Notes: generated from the sequence alone by a model not told the origin. Counted from the stretch's first letter, positions 38,403 through 48,363 are shown. The stretch is 64,000 bases of DNA from Clostridia bacterium (GCA_910575245.1 CAJTEN010000009.1:86419-150418); one strand, 5' to 3'. Numbers and translations: made by a program.

Positions 38403-40043
38403 TCAGTCATCAGCCTCATCATTGGCTGTGCTGGTATATACAGTACGCTTTCTCGCCATCTCATCATTTTCGAGATATTCGTCGTAGGTAGTGATCTTGT
38501 CAATAAGGGTGCCGTCCGGCAGAATCTCCATGATGCGGTTGGCTGTAGTCTGTACGACCTGATGGTCGTGGCAGGAGAAAAGTTCTACGCCCTTGAATTT
38601 TTTCATACCCTCATTCAGAGCCGTGATGGATTCCATGTCCAGATGATTGGTGGGTTCATCGAAGATCAGACAGTTGGAGCCGCTGATCATCATTTTGGAC
38701 AGAAGACAGCGCACCTTCTCCCCTCCGGAGAGAACCCTGACCTTTTTGACACCGTCATCCCCGGCGAAAAGCATGCGTCCCAGGAAACCGCGGACATAGG
38801 TCACATCCTTGACCGGAGAGTAGCCCATAAGCCATTCGGTGATGGTATAGCTGTTGTCAAATTCTTCGGTGTTATCCTTTGGGAAATAAGCCTGGGAGGT
38901 AGTGACACCCCATTTATAGGTGCCCTCGTCGGGTTCCATCTCGCCCATAAGGATCCTGAACAGAGTCGTTTTGGCCAGTTCGTTACCGCCTACGAAAGCA
39001 ATCTTATCATCGTGGCCTACGATAAAAGAGATATTGTCCAATATCTTCTCGCCGTTCACCGTCTTGCTGATGCCTTCCACGGTGAGAACCTCGTTGCCTA
39101 TCTCGCGTTCCGGCCTGAAATCGATGTAGGGATATTTTCTGCTGGAAGGACGGATGTCATCCAGCTCGATCTTCTCCAGGGCACGTTTTCTGGAGGTAGC
39201 CTGCTTGGATTTGGATGCGTTGGCGGAGAAACGGGAGATGAACTCCTGTAATTCCTTGATCTGTTCTTCCTTCTTCTTATTGGCTTCCTTGCGCTGTTTG
39301 ATGATCAGCTGGCTGGATTCATACCAGAAGTCGTAGTTGCCTGCATAGAGCTGAATCTTGCCGTAGTCGATGTCTGCGATATGCGTGCAGACTTTATTCA
39401 GGAAGTAGCGGTCATGGGAAACTGCGATCACGGTGTTGTCAAAGTTGATCAGGAATTCTTCCAGCCATGCGATGGCGTCCAGATCCAGATGATTGGTGGG
39501 CTCGTCCAGAAGCAGGATATCCGGATTGCCGAAGAGTGCTTTGGCAAGCAGGACCTTTACCTTCTCATTGCCGTTTAAGTCAGACATCATGCTGTAATGC
39601 AGATCTGTGCCGATGCTCAGTCCGTTTAAGAGCATAGCAGCGTTGGATTCCGCGTCCCATCCGTCCATTTCGGCGAACTCTGCCTCCAGTTCGCTGGCAC
39701 GGATACCGTCCTCATCGGTGAAATCCTCCTTGGCATAGATGGCATCCTTTTCCTTCATAATCTGATAGAGACGTTCATTGCCCATAATGACAGTGTCCAT
39801 GACCGGATAGGCATCATACTTGAAGTGATCCTGCTCCAGGACAGACAGACGCTGGCCGGGGGTGATGGATACGTCGCCGTTAGTGGTTTCCAGCTCGCCT
39901 GAGAGGATTTTCAGGAAGGTAGATTTGCCCGCACCGTTGGCGCCGATCAGTCCGTAGCAGTTTCCTTCTGTGAATTTAATGTTAACGTCCTCGAAGAGCG
40001 CCTTTTTTCCTACACGTAGTGTTACGTTGTTTGCTTGAATCAT
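38403..40043 (-). CDS. ABC-F family ATP-binding protein (YbiT-like)
   Basis: A soluble 546-residue protein with two ABC ATPase domains and no membrane part, i.e. ABC-F, a group acting on ribosomes in translation regulation or antibiotic protection. First Walker A is GLIGANGAGKSTFLKI with LLLDEPTNHLDLDAIAWLEE; the linker with Lys/Arg-rich helices (about 240-300) follows; second domain has LSGGEKVRCLLSKMM and FDEPTNHLDMES. The first signature is degenerate (DLNGNEKVKV) and the second Walker A reads GGNELAKTT. Such variants occur in this subfamily. Start is MIQANNVTLRVG with GAGGG upstream. Confidence 0.92.
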   Translation of the reverse strand: MIQANNVTLRVGKKALFEDVNIKFTEGNCYGLIGANGAGKSTFLKILSGELETTNGDVSITPGQRLSVLEQDHFKYDAYPVMDTVIMGNERLYQIMKEKDAIYAKEDFTDEDGIRASELEAEFAEMDGWDAESNAAMLLNGLSIGTDLHYSMMSDLNGNEKVKVLLAKALFGNPDILLLDEPTNHLDLDAIAWLEEFLINFDNTVIAVSHDRYFLNKVCTHIADIDYGKIQLYAGNYDFWYESSQLIIKQRKEANKKKEEQIKELQEFISRFSANASKSKQATSRKRALEKIELDDIRPSSRKYPYIDFRPEREIGNEVLTVEGISKTVNGEKILDNISFIVGHDDKIAFVGGNELAKTTLFRILMGEMEPDEGTYKWGVTTSQAYFPKDNTEEFDNSYTITEWLMGYSPVKDVTYVRGFLGRMLFAGDDGVKKVRVLSGGEKVRCLLSKMMISGSNCLIFDEPTNHLDMESITALNEGMKKFKGVELFSCHDHQVVQTTANRIMEILPDGTLIDKITTYDEYLENDEMARKRTVYTSTANDEADD

Positions 40044-40094
40044 ATTAAACCCTCTATTTCTCTGTGTTCTCTGTGTTCTGAAGTAACCCCTTCT

Positions 40095-40122
40095 ATTATA
40101 CACAACCCAGATGTTTTTTCAA
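40095..40122 (-). promoter_or_regulatory. Promoter of the ABC-F gene
   Basis: Minus strand TTGAAA (plus 40117-40122), 16-base spacer, perfect TATAAT (plus 40095-40100). Leader of about 45 bases contains the tandem repeat GAACACAGA. Confidence 0.7.
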
Positions 40123-40250
40123 TTGGAAATAGAGATTTAGATCGTTTTTGGATTATCGGATTCTTTCGGCTAACCATCTTAGAGGGCAGCGCCTGCCAGA
40201 CAGGCACTGCCCGGATAAGCAGAGACAGAGCCTGGAACAGGGAGCAGATA

Positions 40251-41318
40251 TCAGATGACTTCCAGATAGTCTCTGTCAGGCAGTGCCGGGAATGCGGCAT
40301 GAGGCAGCGTTTGGTACCAGAAAGCTACTGAAGAAATATCATCCTGCAGAGGCAGGTAACGCCCACCGCTTCGCCAGCCTAATGCCTGAATGGTTACTTT
40401 GAGACGCTTTGTAAAGCGGACAGGATCAGTGAGATGCCAACGGTACATACCGAAACGGAATTGGCTGCTATAGAGGTTGTCCGGTGTGATCACCTGATGC
40501 AGACCACTGTAGGGAGTGCTGAAGATGCAGTAATGATCGTGGCTCACCGGATCTTCAAAATTATAGGAACCACAGAAATAATCTTCTGTACCGGTTCCAC
40601 AGATGGTAGGATAATCCTGGTCATCGTCAACATAGAATTTAATCTCACCTTCTCCCCACCAACCGCGGTTGTTGACACCCCAGGCCATATAGGTACCCGC
40701 ATAGTGTCCGGTGCCTTCCACACCGTCCACAATAGTGTAGACAGCTTTGTAGGGAAGCGGATTGACACGACGGAACTGGGCATGGAAATAGGCACAGTTC
40801 TCTGGTATCTCTCTCAGCTCATAGTCAATCTGGTAGTAATAGGTAACCGGCTCTTCGGCGCGGTTTTCAATGGTAATACGGCACTCGCTGCGGAATGGCA
40901 TCTGCCAGTAGCAGTTGAATGCGCTTCCGGGGTTGACACATACTGCGAGTGATGAAAGCTGTGCGTATTCATTCCAACCCGATGCGAAGAAGTCGCCGAC
41001 CGGGCATTCTACGGAAGGGTTTTCGTTACCGTCCCAGTAAAATCTCAGGATTGCATCGCGCCATTTGCCAGTGGGAGTCATCCAGATATGGTTGATCATT
41101 CCGGAACCTGTGATATGGGCGATTTCAAAGGTTTCCTTCGCCGGGATGACAATGTAAGGATTTACCTTCCAACCTGTGCCGAGGTCACGGGCAGCGTCTT
41201 TGGCCGAACCCTTCGCCAAAGGACACTTTCCGCCTTCTCCGGGAGCACCGGTGAAATTCTCCGGACAGACAGAGCGGGAACAGGAGTTGGAAAGATATGT
41301 TAATTCTGTTAAGTTCAT
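40251..41318 (-). CDS. GH172 family glycoside hydrolase (DUF2961)
   Basis: A 355-residue DUF2961 protein: SAKDAARDLGTGWKVNPYI, HIWMTPTGKWRDAILRFYWDG, PVGDFFASGW and GTGTEDYFCGSYNFE are the family blocks. Known GH172 enzymes are alpha-D-arabinofuranosidases, alpha-D-fructofuranosidases or difructose-dianhydride synthases. No signal peptide is seen, so it likely acts on imported oligosaccharides. It is divergent from the lacI gene and has a putative operator 56 bases upstream. RBS CGGAGGAA precedes ATG. Confidence 0.9.
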   Translation of the reverse strand: MNLTELTYLSNSCSRSVCPENFTGAPGEGGKCPLAKGSAKDAARDLGTGWKVNPYIVIPAKETFEIAHITGSGMINHIWMTPTGKWRDAILRFYWDGNENPSVECPVGDFFASGWNEYAQLSSLAVCVNPGSAFNCYWQMPFRSECRITIENRAEEPVTYYYQIDYELREIPENCAYFHAQFRRVNPLPYKAVYTIVDGVEGTGHYAGTYMAWGVNNRGWWGEGEIKFYVDDDQDYPTICGTGTEDYFCGSYNFEDPVSHDHYCIFSTPYSGLHQVITPDNLYSSQFRFGMYRWHLTDPVRFTKRLKVTIQALGWRSGGRYLPLQDDISSVAFWYQTLPHAAFPALPDRDYLEVI

Positions 41319-41373
41319 AAGCAGATTCCTCCGTTGAATTAAGAGTTGTTATAAATTAAGGCCTGTTATTTTG

Positions 41374-41391
41374 TGTGACATCGATACCACA
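41374..41391. promoter_or_regulatory. Probable LacI-family operator, site 1 (GH172/lacI divergent region)
   Basis: TGTGACATCGATACCACA, a near palindrome centred on ATCGAT. It lies between the divergent GH172 and lacI genes, close to a minus-strand TTGACA (plus 41415-41420). The same core recurs at 42637 and 42799. Confidence 0.7.
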
Positions 41392-41450
41392 AACTTAACA
41401 TGATAACAAGGCCATGTCAATATGATTTGGTGAAAAAGACAAAAAAATAC

Positions 41451-41478
41451 TTGAAAAAGTCAAAATATTTGATAATAT
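41451..41478 (+). promoter_or_regulatory. Promoter of the lacI gene
   Basis: TTGAAA (41451-41456), 16-base spacer, TAATAT (41473-41478). Confidence 0.55.
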
Positions 41479-41560
41479 CCAAGTATGGAAAAAACCTATG
41501 GCAAAATGCGTGGATCAGGACTGCTGTATCGGACGCAGTATGACGGAAAGGTAGGATTAG

Positions 41561-42571
41561 ATGAGTACAATATATGATATCGGGAGGGAAACAGGCCTGT
41601 CACCATCCACGGTGGCAAGAGCATTGAGTGGCAAAGGCTACTGCAGCGAGGAGGCAAAAATTAAGGTACAGAAGGCTGCCAAGAAATTGAATTATATCCC
41701 GGTTCAGGCCGCGAAGAGTCTGAAAAGCAAGATAACAAAGAAGGTGATGTTCTGTATCCCTGATATTTACAACCCTTATTATTTCGACATGATACGGGAG
41801 GTGAACAGAGTGTTGGAACAGAACGGATATTATATGATACTGGTGCACACGGGACATGATGCGAAAAAAGAGTTGGAAATCGTGGATACGCTAAAAGAGC
41901 GGTTTGTGGATGGGATGATCATCCTGTCTTTCCATTTTGATGATAAGCTGATGGACAGGATCCGGAATTCCGGGCTTCCGGTTGTTCTTACGAACCGTTG
42001 CGATAGTTATGCCGATGAAGAGAATTTCGACTGTGCTTATGTGGATTATATGAAAGCGGCATATATAGCGACGGAATATATATTGAAAAAGGGACATAAG
42101 AAGGTCGGTCTGCTGGTGGGAGATATCAGGGAACAGATGGGATATGAGAGGCTTGAAGGATATCAGCGTGCGCTGCAGGATTACAAGATTCCGTATGATG
42201 AAAAGCTTGTCATTTATTCGGATTTTACCAAGACAGGCGGATATGCCAGTTTTTCCGAATATCTGAAGAGGGATGGTCTGGGGATGACAGGGCTTGTTGC
42301 CTGCAATGATTTGATGGGAATTGGATGTATCCAGGCATGCAGGGAGACAAAAATCGTTCTTCCAGAACAGCTGTCTATTGTAACGCTTGACAATACAGAT
42401 TACTGTTCCTGCACATATCCGGAACTGACTTCTGTCGATATGCGACAGACACAGGTAGGGCAGAACGCTGCGGAATTACTGATGGAGCGGATCAGGCAGG
42501 GACGTAGATATACGAAGATGATTTCTCTGATGCCAAGGCTTGTGGAGAGGAATTCTGTATTGCAACTATAG
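41561..42571 (+). CDS. LacI-family transcriptional regulator of the sugar locus
   Basis: A 336-residue LacI/GalR regulator. The N-terminal helix-turn-helix and hinge are YDIGRETGLSPSTVARALSG and the following KAAKKLNYIPVQAAKSLKS; residues from about 60 form the periplasmic-binding-protein-like effector domain (GLLVGDIREQMGYERLEGYQ, DTLKERFVDGMIILS). It stands between GH172 and the importer genes and likely represses both through the ATCGAT-centred sites. The effector is probably the imported sugar or an intermediate. Confidence 0.92.
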   Translation: MSTIYDIGRETGLSPSTVARALSGKGYCSEEAKIKVQKAAKKLNYIPVQAAKSLKSKITKKVMFCIPDIYNPYYFDMIREVNRVLEQNGYYMILVHTGHDAKKELEIVDTLKERFVDGMIILSFHFDDKLMDRIRNSGLPVVLTNRCDSYADEENFDCAYVDYMKAAYIATEYILKKGHKKVGLLVGDIREQMGYERLEGYQRALQDYKIPYDEKLVIYSDFTKTGGYASFSEYLKRDGLGMTGLVACNDLMGIGCIQACRETKIVLPEQLSIVTLDNTDYCSCTYPELTSVDMRQTQVGQNAAELLMERIRQGRRYTKMISLMPRLVERNSVLQL

Positions 42572-42636
42572 AAATCTGACAGTTTGGCCGGGGATGTATT
42601 TATTGAATATAGGAGAGAGGAGTTTTCTTTGTAGAA

Positions 42637-42650
42637 TGACATCGATGCCA
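42637..42650. promoter_or_regulatory. Probable LacI-family operator, site 2
   Basis: TGACATCGATGCCA, a near-perfect palindrome sharing the core of sites 1 and 3, located after lacI and upstream of the importer promoter. Confidence 0.65.
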
Positions 42651-42733
42651 GCAAAGATTTGACATGGTTAACAAAAAAGAAAAACAAAATTTGTGCGAAA
42701 TAATGGAAAAATATGTAAAAATTAAAAATAGTA

Positions 42734-42763
42734 TTGACGAAAATATTAATCTATGCCTATAAT
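42734..42763 (+). promoter_or_regulatory. Promoter of the sugar-transport operon
   Basis: TTGACG (42734-42739), 18-base spacer, perfect TATAAT (42758-42763). Predicted start about 42770 precedes operator site 3 by about 30 bases. Confidence 0.75.
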
Positions 42764-42798
42764 GATAGCACAGAAACACCATATTTTTTTACATAAAA

Positions 42799-42816
42799 TG
42801 TGACATCGATGTTACA
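42799..42816. promoter_or_regulatory. Probable LacI-family operator, site 3
   Basis: TGTGACATCGATGTTACA, near palindrome, just downstream of the predicted transcription start. Binding here would block elongation of the solute-binding-protein operon. The distance from site 2 is about 160 bases, suitable for looping. Confidence 0.72.
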
Positions 42817-42857
42817 TTGATAACAGAGTCAAAAATGAAAAGAATGGAGGACAGATT

Positions 42858-44510
42858 ATGAGAATGAAGAGAATAATGTCTTTGCTTATGGCAGCGGTAG
42901 TTACGGTAAGCCTTAGTGCATGCGGAGCAGATCAACCCGGTAATGTATCGAGTGGCAGTTCGTCAGCAACGGCGGACGGAGCATCTGGTGAGACGGTGTC
43001 AGATGCGGATAAGGTGAGACTTACGGCACTTGTTGTCACTTCCTCCCTCACGGAAGATGTCAATACGCATCAATATCTTACGGATATTGCAGAACAGGCG
43101 GGTGTGGAGATTATTTGGGAACAGGTTGTGGATTCTTCCTGGGCAGACAGGAAGAGCACGATGCTTGCCGGCGGTGAGATTCCGGATTTGATCGTAGGAA
43201 TGGGAGCTGTAGGTGATGCGGATTTTGCGGCTTATCCAGGTATGTTTGAAGATATGGCGCCATTGATAGACGAGCACGCACCGAATATTAAGAAGATGTT
43301 TGAGGAAAAGGAAGAGATGCTGCAAATGGCGACATCTCTGGACGGTCATATTTATGGTATTCCAAAATATCAAAGATTCTGGCCGCTTACGGCGGATCAT
43401 CAGATGATCAATAAACAATGGTTGGATACGCTGGGGCTGGAAATGCCGACAACCTTCGATGAATTGTATGATGTTCTGGTTGCTTTTAAGGAACAGGATC
43501 CGAACGGTAATGGAATAGCGGATGAGATCCCGATGGACTGGGCTCCGAGCTCCAATAACGGAAGCTTCACGGCACTGGCTATGCTGGGCAGCTATGGTAT
43601 TACGGCGAATTATCTAAGCGGTGACGGTTATTATGTGAAGGACGGACAGGTGAAGAATTTCTATATGGAGGATGCTTTCAGGGATCTGTGTAATTTCCTG
43701 AATAAGTGTTGGAATGCAGGGTTGATCAACAAGGAAGTATTTACACAGGATTATTCCAAGTTTCAAGCTCTTTCCAGAGGGAGCGGAGATGATAAGGCCA
43801 TTGTAGGATTTACATTCGGGTTCGATGCACTTGACCGATTTGGAGCAATTCTTGCAGATCAGTATGTAGGATGTGCGCCATTGAAGCCGAGTGCGGATTA
43901 TACGGGAGAAATATCCTGGGACTATGAGTATGCGGATGTGAATTATGTGCAGAATTCATTTATGATGTCTTCCCAATGTGCGGATAAGGAGGCTGCCATG
44001 AGGTATATTGACGCATACTATGCTCCGGAGAATAGCATTCAGGTATTGTTCGGTTCTTTTGGAAAGTGTGTACAGAAGAACGATGACGGCAGTTTCACGG
44101 TGCTTCCTCCCGAGGATGAAACCATTGACCCCGGAACGTGGAAGTGGATGAATGCTTTGGCGGACAGAGGCCCTATGTATATTTCGGATGATATGAATGT
44201 GACTCTTCCGTCGGATTTGCAGGCTGTGACAGAACTGGACGCTGTATTTTTGCCTGTGACATCGAAGATTGATCTGGATAACGATGTGTACCCGAGAGCA
44301 TTTATGAAGTTCAGCCAGGAAGATAACAATGAGATTTCTTTGATTAATACCGATGTGACGAGTGTAACGGCAACCAATTTCTCCAAATGGGTCACGGAAG
44401 GGGGAGCTGACGCTGAATGGAACAGCCATCTGGATGCATTGCAGAATGCAAGTATGCCGCAGGCGATAGAGATTATTCAGAAGCAGTATGACAGCTATAA
44501 AGGAAAGTAG
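42858..44510 (+). CDS. ABC transporter lipoprotein, extracellular solute-binding (LplA-like)
   Basis: A 550-residue family-1 solute-binding lipoprotein. The signal peptide ends in lipobox LSAC with the lipidated Cys at 22; a Ser/Gly-rich tether follows. Sequence such as GIPKYQRFWPLTADHQMINK and DQDPNG-type calcium-like loop (EQDPNGNGIADEIPMDW) is typical of the LplA/YtcQ group that serves oligosaccharide importers. Strong RBS GGAGG. It is first in an operon with two permeases and three catabolic gene groups. Confidence 0.93.
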   Translation: MRMKRIMSLLMAAVVTVSLSACGADQPGNVSSGSSSATADGASGETVSDADKVRLTALVVTSSLTEDVNTHQYLTDIAEQAGVEIIWEQVVDSSWADRKSTMLAGGEIPDLIVGMGAVGDADFAAYPGMFEDMAPLIDEHAPNIKKMFEEKEEMLQMATSLDGHIYGIPKYQRFWPLTADHQMINKQWLDTLGLEMPTTFDELYDVLVAFKEQDPNGNGIADEIPMDWAPSSNNGSFTALAMLGSYGITANYLSGDGYYVKDGQVKNFYMEDAFRDLCNFLNKCWNAGLINKEVFTQDYSKFQALSRGSGDDKAIVGFTFGFDALDRFGAILADQYVGCAPLKPSADYTGEISWDYEYADVNYVQNSFMMSSQCADKEAAMRYIDAYYAPENSIQVLFGSFGKCVQKNDDGSFTVLPPEDETIDPGTWKWMNALADRGPMYISDDMNVTLPSDLQAVTELDAVFLPVTSKIDLDNDVYPRAFMKFSQEDNNEISLINTDVTSVTATNFSKWVTEGGADAEWNSHLDALQNASMPQAIEIIQKQYDSYKGK

Positions 44511-44603
44511 CAGCGAAGGCATCTGAGTTGTTACAATACGGAAGCTGTCCGGAATGCGGCGAAGGCGTTCCGGACAGTCTGCCCTAAGAAAGGATGGTTC
44601 TGC

Positions 44604-45548
44604 ATGAAAACATTCTCCGGACAAAAACAGATTTCTGTAAGAAAACAGGAACCGCTGTTCAGAAATATCAGGAAAAGGTATCAGCTATGGCTGATGCTAC
44701 TCCCGGCGATCCTGTCTATTGCCGTTTTTAACTATGGGCCGATGTACGGGATCCAGCTCGCATTCCGTGAATTCGATTTTACTAAGGGATTGACAGGTGG
44801 CGAGTTTGTCGGACTAAAGTATTTTCTGAAATTCTTCCGCTCATTTCAGTTTACCGATATGATCCGCAATACCTTTACCATCAGCTTCGCGACGCTGATA
44901 TTGGGATTTCCGGTTCCGGTTATACTAGCGCTTATGATGAACCAGATTCGGAGGACGAAGGTGAAGAAGACACTGCAGACTGTCTTCTACGCTCCGCATT
45001 TCATATCGATGGTGGTAATGGTCGGGCTGTTGAATGTATTGCTGGCGCCCAATACAGGGATTGTCAGTTCCATGCTGGGACTTTTCGGAATCAATATTAA
45101 CCTTTTGGGGGACAGGAATGCATTTGTACCGGTATATGTTCTGTCGGATATCTGGCAGCATGCCGGATGGAACAGTATCATCTATCTGGCAGCTTTATCT
45201 TCGGTAGACACACAGTTGTATGATGCAGCCAGAGTAGACGGTGCAGGAAGATGGCAGACGATCTGTCACGTGGATATTCCGTGTCTGACGCCTACGATGA
45301 TTATTATGCTGATTTTGAGTATGGGAAATATACTGAGTGTTGGATTTGAGAAGATATTTCTGATGCAGAACAGTACCAATCTTACGGTCGCCGAAGTGAT
45401 ATCCACTTACGTCTATAAGATCGGCATCCGTTCCAACCAGTACAGCTATTCTGCTGCTATTGGGTTATTTAATACGGTTGTTAATTTCGTGATGCTGATA
45501 ACGGTGAATCGGATCTCGAAGAAGGTATCCGATACCGGACTATTTTAG
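44604..45548 (+). CDS. ABC transporter permease (LplB-like)
   Basis: A 314-residue sugar ABC permease with six predicted membrane segments (first about 30-50, WLMLLPAILSIAVFNYGPMYG). The EAA loop for ATPase contact is LYDAARVDGAGRWQTICHVD. It pairs with the next gene. The ligand is taken to be an oligosaccharide released outside the cell. Confidence 0.94.
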   Translation: MKTFSGQKQISVRKQEPLFRNIRKRYQLWLMLLPAILSIAVFNYGPMYGIQLAFREFDFTKGLTGGEFVGLKYFLKFFRSFQFTDMIRNTFTISFATLILGFPVPVILALMMNQIRRTKVKKTLQTVFYAPHFISMVVMVGLLNVLLAPNTGIVSSMLGLFGININLLGDRNAFVPVYVLSDIWQHAGWNSIIYLAALSSVDTQLYDAARVDGAGRWQTICHVDIPCLTPTMIIMLILSMGNILSVGFEKIFLMQNSTNLTVAEVISTYVYKIGIRSNQYSYSAAIGLFNTVVNFVMLITVNRISKKVSDTGLF

Positions 45549-45560
45549 GAGGGATGTGGA

Positions 45561-46460
45561 ATGAATGAGAAAGGGTGGAGACAGAAGTCTGTTGGTGACA
45601 GGACATTCGATATCGCCTTGAGGATCCTGTTGGCAATATTTGTAATCATTGTTGTATATCCGCTGTATTTTGTTGTTTTGGCATCTGTCAGTGATCCACT
45701 GTTGGTTTCGAAGGGACAAGTGTTGCTTTGGCCGAAGGAGATGAGTCTGTTCGGGTTTCAGAAAGTTTTCGAAGATACCCGGATCTGGATCGGACTACGG
45801 AATACAGTTATTTACACGGTGTTGGGAACGATTATCAATATGGCGGCGACACTTCCGGCGGCCTATGCATTATCCAGAAAAGACATGCGGGGCAGAAAAA
45901 CCGTTATGATGTTTTTTGTCTTTACAATGTTCTTCAACGGCGGACTCGTACCGACTTACCTGTTGATGCAGAAGCTGCATCTGGTCAATACGATATGGGT
46001 CTTTATTCTTCCTTTTGCAGTGAATGTATATAATCTGATCATTGCGCGGACTTTTTTTGAGAATTCCATTCCGACGGAACTGTATGAATCGGCGGCACTT
46101 GACGGATGCAGTGATTTTAAGTTTTTTGTCTCGATGGTCATGCCCCTGTCAAAGGCTGTTGTGTCGGTTATTATGCTCTATTATATGGTGGCACACTGGA
46201 ATGATTTTTTTACGGGACTGATTTATATCAGGGATCAGAAACTAAATCCGCTCCAACTTGTGCTACGGGAGATTCTGATTGCGAATAACGTGTTTGCGGC
46301 CGGAGGAACAGGTGGCTCTTTAAGCTCTTATGATCAGATGTATGCGGATACGGTGAAATATGCGATTATTATTATATCTTCACTGCCGATGCTGATTATT
46401 TATCCGTTTATCCAGAAATATTTTGAGAAGGGTGTTATGATCGGTGCGATCAAGGGCTAG
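45561..46460 (+). CDS. ABC transporter permease (LplC-like)
   Basis: A 299-residue permease of the carbohydrate MalG/LplC type with about six helices; the EAA loop is LYESAALDGCSDFKFFVSMV. RBS GGAGG lies 8 bases before ATG and 12 bases after the previous gene. No ATPase gene is in the locus, so a shared housekeeping MsmX-like ATPase is presumed. Confidence 0.94.
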   Translation: MNEKGWRQKSVGDRTFDIALRILLAIFVIIVVYPLYFVVLASVSDPLLVSKGQVLLWPKEMSLFGFQKVFEDTRIWIGLRNTVIYTVLGTIINMAATLPAAYALSRKDMRGRKTVMMFFVFTMFFNGGLVPTYLLMQKLHLVNTIWVFILPFAVNVYNLIIARTFFENSIPTELYESAALDGCSDFKFFVSMVMPLSKAVVSVIMLYYMVAHWNDFFTGLIYIRDQKLNPLQLVLREILIANNVFAAGGTGGSLSSYDQMYADTVKYAIIIISSLPMLIIYPFIQKYFEKGVMIGAIKG

Positions 46461-46473
46461 ATTGGAGGGAAAG

Positions 46474-48363
46474 ATGCTGAGATCATTAGAGAAAGAGGTA
46501 AAACTGAAAGGAATCCTGGAATGGCGCCGAGAGGAAGACCGCAGATATGTGATGAGCCTGACGAAAGAAAACCTTCTTCTGCCATACTATCATGAAGCCG
46601 GGATCATCCGGATCACGTATTTTCCTGAGAATATGCATGGAGGTTGGGATTCCCCGCTGTCTATGATACGGGGAACGGTCTGTGGGCACTGGTTGAGCAC
46701 GGCGGCACTTCTGTATTCCGAGACGAAAGACGAGATTATCAGGGCAAGAGCCGATGAGATTGTCAGAGAAATAGGCCGGTGCCAGGAAGAAAACGGAGGC
46801 GAGTGGTGTTTTTCGATTCCTGAGAAATATTTGTTATGGCTGAAGAAAGGCAAGAGAACATGGGCACCGCAGTATGTGTGTCATAAGACTATGGCAGGTT
46901 TGCTGGATATGTATCAGCTGATAGGAAACAGGCAGGCGCTTATGATTGTAAATAAAGCAGCAGAGTGGTTCTTAAGCTATACCGAAGACATAACGGATGA
47001 ACAGATGCGTCGGATGATGTGGGAGGAAACAGGAGGAATGATGGAATTCTGGGCTGATCTGTATGCTGTGACCGGTGATGCGAAACATTTGGAACTGATG
47101 CGCAGGTACGAGAGAAAAGACCTCTTTGAATTGTTGGAGACAGAGCAAAATCCGTTGGTGAATATGCACGCGAACTCCACGGTACCGGAGATCCTGGGTG
47201 CGGCAAGGGCGTATGAAGTGACAGGAGAAGAGCGTTACAGACGTCTAGTGGAACGTTACTGGGAGATCGCGGTGCACAGGTCGGGAATGTTTGTGACCGG
47301 CGGACAGACGAGCGGTGAGGCATGGACGCCGGAGCAGGTGCATGGACCGAGACTGAGCAATACGAATCAGGAGCATTGTCTGGTGTACAATATGATGCGC
47401 CTTGCGGAATGTTTGTTCCGGTGGAGCGGAGATGCGGAATATGCAGATTACTGGGAAAGAAATCTCTATAACGGAATCTTTGCACAGGGTTTCTACAAAG
47501 ACGATAAATCAGAACAATTTGACAGTGATGTGAAGGATCCGAAATATGGTTATGTGGCCTACTATCTTCCGCTGCATGCGGGAGCAAAGAAAGTATGGGG
47601 ATCCAGGACGAAAGATTTCTGGTGCTGCCACAATACGCTGATGCAGGCAAATGCGTCTTTTCATAGGGCATTATTCTACCAGGATGCTTCACGGATCGTC
47701 TCGGCACAGTATCAGGATAGCGATGTCGCATTCATTATAGAAGGAAAGAGGATAGAATTGCAACAGCGAATCGACAGTTGTACAGGAGAAATTATCAGGA
47801 TTGAAGAGGTAAACCGGAAAGTGACAGAAAGACCACGGTATCTTCAGGTCAGAATACAGATTACCAGTGAAGAAGCAGCAGACTTCGAACTGGCCGTAAG
47901 GTGGCCATGGTGGATCAACGGTCCTATGACGGTCAGAATTGACGGAGAAGAAATTCTTGTTGACGGGAATTGTGGCAAAACGGATCGATACCGTATGGAA
48001 AATGGATTTGTGGTATTCAGACGGATCTGGAAAGAAAACAAGGTGGAGGTCATATTACCGAAGCGAATCAGAACATGGCCTCTGCCGGAAAAACCGGATA
48101 CGGTTGCGTTTTTGGACGGGCCGGTGGCACTTGCAGGACTGACTGGTGAAGAGAGGACTCTTTATTATGAAGAAACACCGGAAGAAGTGTTGGTTCCCTA
48201 TGATGAACGCAGGTGGGCAGAGTGGCTGCCCGGATGGAAGACGGAAGGGCAGCCTGTGAATTTTATATTCAAGCCGATCTACAGAATCGGATATGAACGG
48301 TATACGACCTATTTCCCGGTAAAAAAGATAAAACACGGAGTCGTAACGGAGGCAGAAAAATGA
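46474..48363 (+). CDS. GH127-like glycoside hydrolase (beta-L-arabinofuranosidase type, DUF1680)
   Basis: A 629-residue protein with the (alpha/alpha)6-barrel pattern of GH127. The zinc/catalytic residues of that family are matched by EHCLVYN (Glu about 300, Cys about 302) and FWCCHNT (Cys about 384 and 385), with GGQTSGEAWTPEQ earlier. Known members cleave beta-L-arabinofuranosides by a Cys nucleophile; some relatives act on other furanoses. No signal peptide, so cytoplasmic. ATG 46474 with GGAGGGAAAG is chosen over an upstream in-frame ATG. Its stop overlaps the dhaL start. Confidence 0.88.
   Translation: MLRSLEKEVKLKGILEWRREEDRRYVMSLTKENLLLPYYHEAGIIRITYFPENMHGGWDSPLSMIRGTVCGHWLSTAALLYSETKDEIIRARADEIVREIGRCQEENGGEWCFSIPEKYLLWLKKGKRTWAPQYVCHKTMAGLLDMYQLIGNRQALMIVNKAAEWFLSYTEDITDEQMRRMMWEETGGMMEFWADLYAVTGDAKHLELMRRYERKDLFELLETEQNPLVNMHANSTVPEILGAARAYEVTGEERYRRLVERYWEIAVHRSGMFVTGGQTSGEAWTPEQVHGPRLSNTNQEHCLVYNMMRLAECLFRWSGDAEYADYWERNLYNGIFAQGFYKDDKSEQFDSDVKDPKYGYVAYYLPLHAGAKKVWGSRTKDFWCCHNTLMQANASFHRALFYQDASRIVSAQYQDSDVAFIIEGKRIELQQRIDSCTGEIIRIEEVNRKVTERPRYLQVRIQITSEEAADFELAVRWPWWINGPMTVRIDGEEILVDGNCGKTDRYRMENGFVVFRRIWKENKVEVILPKRIRTWPLPEKPDTVAFLDGPVALAGLTGEERTLYYEETPEEVLVPYDERRWAEWLPGWKTEGQPVNFIFKPIYRIGYERYTTYFPVKKIKHGVVTEAEK

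Noticed and set aside
46940-47731. 263-codon minus-strand frame inside the GH127 gene
   Set aside because: Antisense shadow; the plus strand holds full GH127 motifs.
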